Source of the DNA: Bryobacteraceae bacterium
Lineage (GTDB): Bacteria > Acidobacteriota > Terriglobia > Bryobacterales > Bryobacteraceae
Length of the DNA stretch: 34,274 nt
Assembly: GCA_023511855.1 (NCBI GenBank)
Contig: JAIMAR010000012.1
Coordinates: forward strand, 1 to 34,274
Direction: 5' to 3'
Positions 19,593-27,063 of the stretch are shown here, piece after piece. A model generated the notes under the pieces. It did not search any database, was not told the origin of the DNA, and saw nothing but the letters and a program-made list of their open reading frames with translations. Position 1 is the first letter of the stretch. Each line of letters starts with the position of its first letter. The position numbers and the translations under genes were made by a program.

Positions 19593-19635
19593 GGCCGACA
19601 GGAATGCCGGCCGCAGGACTGGAGTCCTGCCCTAC
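19593..19635. repeat. Intergenic hairpin pair, copy 2
   Basis: Bases 19593-19612 are identical to 55-74 (arms GGCCGACA/TGCCGGCC, loop GGAA). The next hairpin, 19613-19630, has arms GCAGGAC and GTCCTGC with loop TGGA, followed by CCTAC. Compared with copy 1, the outer five pairs are the same, while the two inner pairs changed on both sides. Elsewhere in the gene-free stretch 19318-19770 I see only the sigma-54-like element and a decayed fragment (ATGCCGGCCCC, about 19641-19651). Confidence 0.7.
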
Positions 19636-19770
19636 AACGGATGCCGGCCCCGCTAGGACGGTCGGACGTTTTAGAGAAAGAATTACGATGCTCGGGTCAC
19701 ACCGGGGAGCCGTCGCCTAATCCCATCCGCACGCGCGTCTTCCGAGAGTCTAGCCCGAAAGACGAACCTC

Positions 19771-21669
19771 TTACCGCTTTGCCGCGGCGGACGCTCTCAC
19801 CACCATGACAGGCGCGCGGATCTCGTGGCGGACCCCGTCGATCGTTGTGCCGAACACGATGTCCTGGATCCCTTTGTGCCCGTGCGCTCCCATCACCACG
19901 AGGTCCGGCATCAGCTCCCGCGCATAGCGCACGATCTCCTTGCTTGGGCGGTTGGAATAACGAACCACGGTCTCCACCTCCACCGACTGCGCCCGCAGCG
20001 AGGCGGCGATATCTTCCAGGTATTTGCCGCCCTCTTCGACCTCCGCCGTGGACGCCAAATGGCCATAGACTTGACTGGTGACGTCTTCTTCCACGTGCAG
20101 CAAGTAGAGCTTCGCCCCGTGGAGGCGGGCGATCGCCGCAGCATGAGAAACGGCGGGCAGATCCGTTCCGGTGTGATCGAGCGGGACCAGGATCTTCTTG
20201 TAGGCGGGCTGCGCGATCTCCGGCTGGACCGGCAGTTCCGCTTTGGGCGCAGGCGCCGCCACCCGGAGCAACCAGGGGCGCAGCAACGGCTCGAAGGCGA
20301 TGTAGACGAGCAGCGCCAGCAGCCCTAGAGCCACGGGGATGACCAGTCCCGCCACCAGCCAGCGATACTGGGCCACTGCCAGCCATTCGCGGATCGTTCC
20401 TGCTACCAGCCCAACGTTCAGCGAGCAGATGAGGGCCGCCGCAGCCCAAGCCAGCGCCTTCACCCAGGGGGGATTTGCAAAAGCGCCCATCTTGGCGCGG
20501 TCGCTGGTGAAGTGGATCAGCGGGATGACGGCGAAAGGCAGCTGCATGCTAAGGATGACCTGGCTGAAGATCAGCAGCCGGTAGGTCCCTTCGTCTCCCG
20601 CCAAGTGGATGGTGATCACCGCCGGGATGATGGCCGCCAGGCGGGTGATTAGGCGCCGCAGCCAGGGACGCATGCGGAACTGGAGGAATCCCTCCATGAC
20701 GATCTGGCCGGCCATGGTGCCGGTGATGGTGGAGGATTGGCCCGCGCAGAGCAAGGCCGTGGCGAAGAGCACGCTTGCCAGCGTGGTGCCCAGCAGCGGA
20801 GCCAGCAACAGGTGAGCCTGCTGGATCTCAGTCACCACGATTCCTTGCTTGTAAAAGGTTGAGGCCGCCAAAATCAGGATCGCCGCGTTCACGAACAGCG
20901 CTCCGTTCAAAGCGATCACCGAGTCGACCAGGTTGAAGCGGCAGGCGGCCCGCTTGGCCTCCACGCTGGGCTCAATGCGGCGGGTCTGCACCAAAGCCGA
21001 GTGCAAATAGAGATTGTGCGGCATCACGGTCGCGCCCAGGATGCCGATGGCTACATACAAACTTGCCGAGTCCAGCGTGGGAATCAACCCCCGGGCGATC
21101 TCCCCCGCATCCGGACGGGCCAGGAAGATCTCGACCGCAAAGCAACCGGCAATCACGGTGATGAGGGAAAGCACGAAGCCTTCCAGCGCCCGGATCCCGA
21201 AGCGGGTCATCCACAGGATCAGCATCGTGTCCGCGCCGGTAATGAGCACGCCGGCGATGAGCGGAATCTTGAAAAGGAGATTCAAGCCGATGGCCGCGCC
21301 CAGAATCTCGGCCAGGTCGCAAGCCGCGATCGCAATCTCGCAGAGGAACCACAGGACGTGGTTCACACGCCGCGGATAGGTCTGGCGGCAGGCCTGGGCT
21401 AAGTCCAGCCCGCGGACAATTCCCAGCCGTGCACTGAGCGTCTGGAGCAGGATGGCCATCAGGTTCGACATCACCAGCACCCACAGCAGCTTGTATCCGA
21501 ACCGCGCGCCGCCTTCGAGGTCCGTCGCCCAGTTGCCCGGATCCATGTAGCCGACGCTGACGAGGTAGGCCGGTCCGGCGAATGCAAACATGCGCCGCCA
21601 CAGAGATGGCTGGGATGTGATGACCGAAGCGTGGACCTCTGGTAAAGAACGGGGACCTCGAACGCTCAT
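19771..21669 (-). CDS. Nramp-family divalent metal transporter fused to a universal stress protein domain
   Basis: A 632-residue protein. Residues about 25-470 are an Nramp (MntH-like) transporter with the metal-binding motifs D43-P-G-N46 and M216-P-H218 and about eleven membrane helices. It is expected to import Mn2+ or Fe2+ with protons. From about 487 (KKILVPLDHTG) to 628 is a cytoplasmic UspA domain with the nucleotide-loop pattern GAHGHKGIQDIVFGTT. The start is ATG 21669 in an ATGA overlap with the yfhO-like gene and behind GGGGAGGGG; a longer frame reaching into that gene is rejected. A normal Nramp is about 410-450 residues, so the extra length is the fusion. The Usp part may sense ATP or stress and gate transport; this is inferred. 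Confidence 0.9.
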   Translation of the reverse strand: MSVRGPRSLPEVHASVITSQPSLWRRMFAFAGPAYLVSVGYMDPGNWATDLEGGARFGYKLLWVLVMSNLMAILLQTLSARLGIVRGLDLAQACRQTYPRRVNHVLWFLCEIAIAACDLAEILGAAIGLNLLFKIPLIAGVLITGADTMLILWMTRFGIRALEGFVLSLITVIAGCFAVEIFLARPDAGEIARGLIPTLDSASLYVAIGILGATVMPHNLYLHSALVQTRRIEPSVEAKRAACRFNLVDSVIALNGALFVNAAILILAASTFYKQGIVVTEIQQAHLLLAPLLGTTLASVLFATALLCAGQSSTITGTMAGQIVMEGFLQFRMRPWLRRLITRLAAIIPAVITIHLAGDEGTYRLLIFSQVILSMQLPFAVIPLIHFTSDRAKMGAFANPPWVKALAWAAAALICSLNVGLVAGTIREWLAVAQYRWLVAGLVIPVALGLLALLVYIAFEPLLRPWLLRVAAPAPKAELPVQPEIAQPAYKKILVPLDHTGTDLPAVSHAAAIARLHGAKLYLLHVEEDVTSQVYGHLASTAEVEEGGKYLEDIAASLRAQSVEVETVVRYSNRPSKEIVRYARELMPDLVVMGAHGHKGIQDIVFGTTIDGVRHEIRAPVMVVRASAAAKR

Positions 21670-23888
21670 GCGCCCCTCCCCTGCCGCCGCCGGCTCAAGG
21701 CGCAGGCGCCGAGCAGGCCGCTGAACGTCATCGCCAAGCCCCAATACACGGATGCTGGACGGTAGCGCATCTCAATGGTATGCTCCCCTTTATCCACCAC
21801 GACCCCGCGGACCGCCGTGTAAGCCTCATAAATGCGGGCCGGCTTGCCGTCCACCACCGCCTTCCAGCCCGGGAAGTAGCTGTCCCCGAGAATCACCATG
21901 CCGCGGCAACCCATTTGAGCCCGGATGGTCACCCGCCCTGTGCTCCTTGCCGTCAACTCCACCCGATCGCCCTCCGGGCAGCTCTCCAGCGCCGGAGGCG
22001 GCTCTAACAGAAAAGTAGTGCGGCGCAGCTCGAAGCCGCTGTCGTTGAAGGCGGCGTCGATCTGGTAGACGCTGGCGAGCTGCCGCGCTTCATGCACCGT
22101 CCACACCCGCGGGTAGGCTTCCGGGTTCAGGTAGACCGCCAGACCGCTGGCTCCGCGGAAAGCCTCCGCCGAAAAGCCTTCGGGCGGCTGTGCGGCTACG
22201 GCGCAATTGACGCCAAACAGCGCCCGCCCGCGCGGACCTGCCCATGGGACACGGAGCAGGTTCACCGGCAGGCTTGCGGTGTAGCCGCCGAACTGGTCCA
22301 CCCCATGCCAGTCGCCGAAGTTGTAAGGGATCTCCTGGTCCGGGAGCTGGCAACGTACGAGGAAAGGAAGACTTTTAATAAAGGACGCGATATCCGTGTG
22401 TTCCCAGAGTTTTTTCAAGTACTGGTTAGCCTTCGGCTCGTCCCGGTTGGCCCAGAAATAGCCGGTCACGTTGCCCAGCTCGATCAGCATCAGGAGCCCC
22501 GCCGCAACCAGCGCCAGGCGTGGGGACACCGCCCCGCTATGCCAAGCCCGCAACAGAGCCGCCCCAAGCAGAGCCGCCAGCGCGGTCACCAGGAAGCGGT
22601 CGTCTGTCGGCATTTTGTGAGCCACGGTCAACACCAGCCCCACGCCCAATAGAAAGATGCCGAAAAGAGCGAGCGCGAAGGACGCCCGGCGGGGCCATTG
22701 ACATTCATCAGATTTATAAAAGGTGTCTATTCCATAAGATGTTAAAACAGCGAAACTAAAGTAATACATGAATGCGGCGAAGGCTGGGGTGCGGGCCTTC
22801 TCCAGCATTGGTACCACGGCATAGAGAACCCCGTGAAGGACGTTGTTCTTGCCGAGAGAAAAAAGCAGTCCAGCAACGCCCACCACTGCGAGGTATCGGA
22901 CCGTTCGCTCAGACCAAAACCGGGCCAGGCCCAAGAGAGCCAGCGCCAGCGCCAGAACGCCTGCGTACGGGTCGAAGTGTCTCCCGAAGCCGGGCACGAG
23001 CAGCCCGACGAGGGAACTCGCCTGTAGCGAATACTCCCCATGGACCGAGTAGGGAACCGGCTCGTTCCAGGCTTTGGGTTGTTGAGCACCCACCCAGCGC
23101 TTGGCGAGCTTGCCGTACTCATAGGCGGGCAGCGTCTGGAGGCCGCTGACCAAAGCCGCGATGAGCACGAAGACGGCGGCAAGGCGGAGCATTCTCCAGT
23201 TTGGCCGCCCCTCGCGGAAGCCCGCATACAGCCAGAGGCCACCCGCAGCCAAGCCTACGAACAACGGAATTTGATGGTGGCCGCTCAGCCAGGAAAGACC
23301 ATAGAAGACTCCGGACCATGCCGCGCTCGCCAGCGGCTTCTCGCCGCGCAAAGCGCGCAACAGGTATAGAAAGACCAGGGGCGTCCACACGGCGCCGTTG
23401 ATCATCTGCGGCAGCTCATTCTGGGCGAGCCAGCCGCTTAGCGAAAACAGCGCGCCGCCGAGCACGGAGGCGCCGCGCGAGCGGCCCAGATCGCGGCAAA
23501 GAAGATAAGCGAACCAAGCTGCCAGAAAATGCACCGCGACGAGGTACCAATGCAGGTAGCTCGGCCGGAGGTAACCATCGCGGAGCGGCAGGGCGAAAAG
23601 AATCCAATTCAAAGGATAGGCGACGCCGGGCTGGGCTTGTCCGAGGAGCGGTTGTCCTCCCCACAGGTGCGGGTCCCAGAGCGGGAGGTGCCCGCGATGC
23701 CATGCGGCCGCTTGGAATTGAAGCCACGGAAGCACCTGGTAGGCGAGATCCGGAGTGTCCAAATAGGTGTACTGGCGCGTGAGGACGATCTTCCAGTAGA
23801 ACCCGGCGCAGAGGATCAGCAACAGCACTGCATCGGCCAGCAGGATGCGCGCGCGGGGGCGAGTTGCAGAATTCCGTGGTTCTTCCAC
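21666..23888 (-). CDS. YfhO-like polytopic membrane protein
   Basis: A 740-residue protein with about a dozen membrane helices. The N-terminal pattern (YLDTPDLAYQVLPW, then GHLPLWDPHLWGGQPLLG) and the C-terminal beta domain with GDSYFPGWKAVVDG and KGEHTIEMRYRP match what I know of YfhO family proteins. These are GT-C-fold-like envelope proteins linked in Firmicutes to lipoteichoic acid glycosylation. The acceptor in this organism is unknown. The proposed start is a GTG at 23888 without a convincing ribosome site, so the first 10-15 residues are uncertain. It overlaps the Nramp gene by four bases, suggesting coupling. A 203-base divergent gap separates it from the FecR gene. Confidence 0.8.
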   Translation of the reverse strand: MEEPRNSATRPRARILLADAVLLLILCAGFYWKIVLTRQYTYLDTPDLAYQVLPWLQFQAAAWHRGHLPLWDPHLWGGQPLLGQAQPGVAYPLNWILFALPLRDGYLRPSYLHWYLVAVHFLAAWFAYLLCRDLGRSRGASVLGGALFSLSGWLAQNELPQMINGAVWTPLVFLYLLRALRGEKPLASAAWSGVFYGLSWLSGHHQIPLFVGLAAGGLWLYAGFREGRPNWRMLRLAAVFVLIAALVSGLQTLPAYEYGKLAKRWVGAQQPKAWNEPVPYSVHGEYSLQASSLVGLLVPGFGRHFDPYAGVLALALALLGLARFWSERTVRYLAVVGVAGLLFSLGKNNVLHGVLYAVVPMLEKARTPAFAAFMYYFSFAVLTSYGIDTFYKSDECQWPRRASFALALFGIFLLGVGLVLTVAHKMPTDDRFLVTALAALLGAALLRAWHSGAVSPRLALVAAGLLMLIELGNVTGYFWANRDEPKANQYLKKLWEHTDIASFIKSLPFLVRCQLPDQEIPYNFGDWHGVDQFGGYTASLPVNLLRVPWAGPRGRALFGVNCAVAAQPPEGFSAEAFRGASGLAVYLNPEAYPRVWTVHEARQLASVYQIDAAFNDSGFELRRTTFLLEPPPALESCPEGDRVELTARSTGRVTIRAQMGCRGMVILGDSYFPGWKAVVDGKPARIYEAYTAVRGVVVDKGEHTIEMRYRPASVYWGLAMTFSGLLGACALSRRRQGRGA

Positions 23889-24091
23889 AGATGTCCATCA
23901 TACGAGACTTAGCGGCGTTGGAGGCAAGGGTTTTGTAGCTATGCAGCCATCCGCAACGGTTGCAATCGGCCGCGGTGGTGGTTTTCGGCCAGAAAGAGGG
24001 CGTCGATGATCCCAAAACATGCCGTATTTTCAGGGACTTGCATTTTGGCCCCTGGCTTGCCATTCGGAAGGCTGGAGTCATGGAGGCAGCC

Positions 24092-26524
24092 ATGAAAAGG
24101 ACAACTTGGAAGCTGCTGGCGGCGGTCCTGGCGATGGCGGGACTCGCCTGGGCTCAAGGCGACGAGGATTTGGGCAGGGGAGTGGCGCGTTTGAGCCTGC
24201 TGAACGGCGACGTTTCGGTGCGCCGGGGCGATTCCGGCGACTGGGTGGCGGCGGCGGTGAATGCGCCGCTGGTGGTGGAAGACTCGGTGATCACCGGGGT
24301 CAACTCGCGCGCCGAGATCCAGTTTGACTGGGCCAACATGATCCGGCTGTCCTCGAACACGGAGGTGCGCCTGGCGGAGTTGGACAACCGGCGATATACG
24401 GTGCAGGTGGCGCGGGGTCTGGTAACGTTCCGCGTGCTGCGAGATTTCGACGTGGATGTGGAGATCAGCACTCCCAGCGTTTCCGTGCGGCCCGTCAAGC
24501 GTGGGGCCTACCGGATCGCCGTGCTGGACAACGGCGAAAGCGAGATCACGGTGCGCAGCGGGGAAGCGGAGATCTATACGCCTCGCGGTTCGGAACGCCT
24601 GCGGTCCGGCCGCACGATGCTGGCGCGGGGGTCCGCCTCCGATCCCGAGTACCGGATTGTATCCGCGGCCAGCCGGGACAGTTGGGATCGTTGGAATGAA
24701 GACCGCGACCGGTTCTTCACCCGGGCGGCGAGCTACCGTTATGTCCATGCGAGCGTCTACGGCGCCTACGATTTGGATCATTACGGGAGCTGGGTTTATG
24801 TTCCCCCGTACGGCTGGGTGTGGTCGCCCCGGGTTGCGGTCGGCTGGGCGCCTTACTACTACGGGCGATGGACCTGGGTGGATTGGTATGGTTGGACGTG
24901 GGTCAGCTATGAGCCGTGGGGTTGGGCGCCTTACCACTACGGACGCTGGTTTTACCATGGTCCCTATGGCTGGTGCTGGTGGCCTGGCGGCCGGGTTCGC
25001 CATCCCTGGCGGCCGGCGCTGGTGGCCTTCGTGGGCTGGAGCAGCTGGGGAAGCGGCGTCAGCATCGGCATCGGCTTCGGGCGGATAGGCTGGGTTCCAT
25101 TGGCGCCCTATGAGCCTTACTACCCCTGGTACGGCCGCCATTTGTACGCGGGCTACCGGAACACCACCATCATCGACAACAGCGTTCACATCGTGAACAA
25201 CACCAACATTGTCAACATCTATAAGAACGCCAGAGTGGTGAACGGCGTCACGGCGGTGGATGCTTCTGAGTTTGGCCGCGGCGGCGCACGCCTGGTGCGG
25301 ATCTCGCAAGATGAGATGCGGCGAGTGGATCTGGTGCGGGGGCCAGTTCCAGTCGTGCCGCGCCGTGAGAGCCTCCGACTGGCCGAGCAGGACACCGGCA
25401 TCACGCCTCCTGTGCAGCGCGCGAGCGTGGAGCGTTTTGTGACCCGCCGGCAGCCCGGTCGCGTTGAGCGGGTCAGCTTCGAGGAGCAGCAGAGAGCCAT
25501 GGAGCACGTTGTGCGCCGGGTCGCCCGTGAGCCTGAGTCCGTGCGGCGTGGCGATGTTGACAGGCCGCAGCCCGCCGCCGAGATTCCGCGTGGAGGGCAA
25601 GGACAGGTCGGCCGCCCCGGCGGAGCGCCAAACAATGAATCCGGTGGATGGCGGCGTATTGGGGAGCCACGGAACACCGCTGCGCCGGGCAGGGATGCTG
25701 GTGAAGCCGGCCGGGACTCGGCCGTCCCCGCAGTTCGTAGAATCCCGGCGGAACTTGGGCCGGCGAGTGGCGAACAGGGCGGCTGGCGGCGAATCGGGGC
25801 AGGGAATCGGACCGGCGCAGGAGATGCAGCCCCGCGCCCATCTGAGACTCCCAGCCCGAGCGCCCCGACCATCCGGCGGATCCCGGCGGAAACCGGACCG
25901 GCGAGTAACGAAGAGGGCGGCTGGCGGCGCTTCGGCGCAGGGAACCGGACGGGGCCGGCCGACGCAGCGCCTCGCCCATCCGAGGCCCCGAGCCCGAGCG
26001 CCCCGACCATCCGGCGGATCCCGGCTGAGACCGGGCCCGCGAGCGGCGAAGAGGGCGGCTGGCGGCGTTTTGGGACCGGCAGCGCCCCTTCGGAAAGCAA
26101 GAGGGACCGCGAGCCGCCTTCGGGGCGCGCGCCTCAGGACTACCGTATCCCGGCGGAGAATACTGCGCCTAGGACAGACGGAGGCTCCTGGCGCCGGTTC
26201 GAAGGATCTGGGTCCGCACCTTTCGAGTCGCGCCCAACGGTTCGCGCTCCGGCTCGTTCGGCCGAGAGGCCCAGCGTCCCTTACAACGCCCCACCCGCTC
26301 CGCAGGCGCGGCCGGCTCCGCGATATGAGGGCGGCGCTCCCATCCGCATCAGTCCGCCGATCGTCCGCCAGCGCGAGGCCGCTCCCGGTCCGGCCCCAGC
26401 GCCCAGGGTGAGCGAGCCGCGTTCTCCGGGCGGGGGATTCGGCTCACCGCGGATCGATTCCGGCGGCGGTGGGGGCCGCGTCACGCGCAGCAGCGAGGCC
26501 CCGGCGCGTACCCGATCCCGTTGA
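24092..26524 (+). CDS. FecR-domain protein with aromatic-rich (DUF6600-like) middle and repeats
   Basis: A 810-residue exported protein: signal peptide 1-22 (ending AWAQ), then a FecR-type beta domain (about 30-170) with LLNGDVSVRRG. A middle part (about 215-350) is remarkably rich in Trp, Tyr and Gly (motifs such as YGWVWSP, WGWAPYHYGRW, YGWCWWPGG), as in DUF6600 proteins. The C-terminal 300 residues are disordered, rich in Arg, Pro and Gly, and hold tandem 46-residue repeats. No sigma-factor gene is adjacent, so this is probably not a classical anti-sigma FecR but a structural or surface protein. ATG 24092 is chosen because GGAGG lies five bases upstream; ATG 24080 is possible. A strong terminator follows. 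Confidence 0.82.
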   Translation: MKRTTWKLLAAVLAMAGLAWAQGDEDLGRGVARLSLLNGDVSVRRGDSGDWVAAAVNAPLVVEDSVITGVNSRAEIQFDWANMIRLSSNTEVRLAELDNRRYTVQVARGLVTFRVLRDFDVDVEISTPSVSVRPVKRGAYRIAVLDNGESEITVRSGEAEIYTPRGSERLRSGRTMLARGSASDPEYRIVSAASRDSWDRWNEDRDRFFTRAASYRYVHASVYGAYDLDHYGSWVYVPPYGWVWSPRVAVGWAPYYYGRWTWVDWYGWTWVSYEPWGWAPYHYGRWFYHGPYGWCWWPGGRVRHPWRPALVAFVGWSSWGSGVSIGIGFGRIGWVPLAPYEPYYPWYGRHLYAGYRNTTIIDNSVHIVNNTNIVNIYKNARVVNGVTAVDASEFGRGGARLVRISQDEMRRVDLVRGPVPVVPRRESLRLAEQDTGITPPVQRASVERFVTRRQPGRVERVSFEEQQRAMEHVVRRVAREPESVRRGDVDRPQPAAEIPRGGQGQVGRPGGAPNNESGGWRRIGEPRNTAAPGRDAGEAGRDSAVPAVRRIPAELGPASGEQGGWRRIGAGNRTGAGDAAPRPSETPSPSAPTIRRIPAETGPASNEEGGWRRFGAGNRTGPADAAPRPSEAPSPSAPTIRRIPAETGPASGEEGGWRRFGTGSAPSESKRDREPPSGRAPQDYRIPAENTAPRTDGGSWRRFEGSGSAPFESRPTVRAPARSAERPSVPYNAPPAPQARPAPRYEGGAPIRISPPIVRQREAAPGPAPAPRVSEPRSPGGGFGSPRIDSGGGGGRVTRSSEAPARTRSR
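25643..26080 (+). repeat. 138-bp tandem repeat inside the FecR gene
   Basis: Two full 138-bp units (25778-25915 and 25916-26053) encode 46 residues each, from GGWRR through RRIPAETGPAS. A diverged 45-residue unit precedes them at 25643, and a truncated one follows at 26054. The near-identical middle pair suggests recent slippage or unequal crossover, so copy number may differ between strains. Confidence 0.85.
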
Positions 26525-26557
26525 TTTTAGATCTCAAAGGCGTTCTTCCCTCCTCAG

Positions 26558-26589
26558 CCGCCTCGGCGCTTGGCCGGGGCGGTTTTTTT
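26558..26589 (+). terminator. Rho-independent terminator after the FecR gene
   Basis: Arms CCGCCTCGGC (26558-26567) and GCCGGGGCGG (26573-26582) pair over ten positions with one T-G wobble and a five-base loop. Seven T residues follow immediately (26583-26589). It lies 34 bases past the stop. Confidence 0.9.
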
Positions 26590-26657
26590 GTTGCAATAAC
26601 GGAAGGTTTATGTTCGACCCTGGCGAGGGGAGTGAGGGCGGGTAAGGGGCACCCAGC

Positions 26658-26747
26658 CCGGCAGGAATGCCGGCCCCACGGGCTGTTCGGGGCTTTTTAG
26701 GGAGAACGGCAGGTCGGGGTAGCGCTGGGTGCAGCCTGGGAGGCTGC
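26658..26747. repeat. Further intergenic hairpin repeats
   Basis: 26658-26673 has arms CCGGCA/TGCCGG with loop GGAA, followed by CCCCAC, the same design as copies at 55 and 19593 and with the A/C mismatch repaired. 26731-26747 has arms GCAGCCT/AGGCTGC around GGG, followed by GCCCC. Between them nothing codes. These belong to the same family as the repeats at the window start. Confidence 0.6.
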
Positions 26748-26815
26748 GCCCCTTGAGGGGTGGGGCAAGTCGATGGTATTGCAGATTTCAGATTTGTTTA
26801 TCTTTATTAACCCCC

Positions 26816-26844
26816 TTCCCAAAGCGGCGCTTTTGTTGTATGCT
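26816..26844 (+). promoter_or_regulatory. Possible promoter of the TonB receptor gene
   Basis: TTCCCA (26816-26821) and TATGCT (26839-26844) are 17 bases apart in an AT-rich patch that is unusual for this window. Transcription would begin near 26851, giving a leader of about 210 bases. The -35 match is poor (four of six). Confidence 0.35.
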
Positions 26845-26895
26845 TCTAAACGCCGGTTCGCTTTGTGAAGCGCGGCAGGTGTGGACGGGTTTTAA

Positions 26896-27063
26896 GAGCA
26901 TGGAGACCGGAAACGGGCCGGTATGCTCAACCATCAGGGGAAAATAGAGAAGGGGTCTCGAAATCGATGGTTGTGGCAGGCAATACGAGAAGTGTATGCC
27001 GGAAATCCGGTCCGGATTTTCATTGTTCTTCCCGTTTCGCCTAATTTTCGAGGAGGCGATTCC
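26896..27063 (+). promoter_or_regulatory. Structured 5' leader of the TonB receptor, candidate cis-regulatory RNA
   Basis: Four consecutive folds are visible. First, 26896-26928: GAGCAT pairs with ATGCTC and, inside, ACCGG with CCGGT, with a GGAG bulge on one side. Second, AACCATC (26929-26935) pairs with GATGGTT (26966-26972), enclosing a small GAGA/TCTC hairpin (26947-26959). Third, AAATCCGG and CCGGATTT (27003-27010, 27012-27019) form a perfect inverted repeat. Fourth, TCGCCT (27037-27042) pairs with AGGCGA (27054-27059), covering half of the AGGAGG ribosome site at 27051-27056. The arrangement suggests ligand- or protein-controlled translation. I do not recognise a known riboswitch class. 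Confidence 0.5.

Noticed and set aside
19414-19656. 80-codon plus-strand open frame
   Set aside because: Runs through the hairpin repeat copy, has no ribosome site and no recognisable protein features.
26729-26947. 72-codon plus-strand open frame
   Set aside because: Spans a hairpin repeat, the possible promoter and the first leader stem; no support as a protein.
26923-27063. N-terminal extension of the TonB receptor from ATG 26923
   Set aside because: The extension puts 47 charged residues before the signal peptide, and AGGAGG sits properly before ATG 27064.
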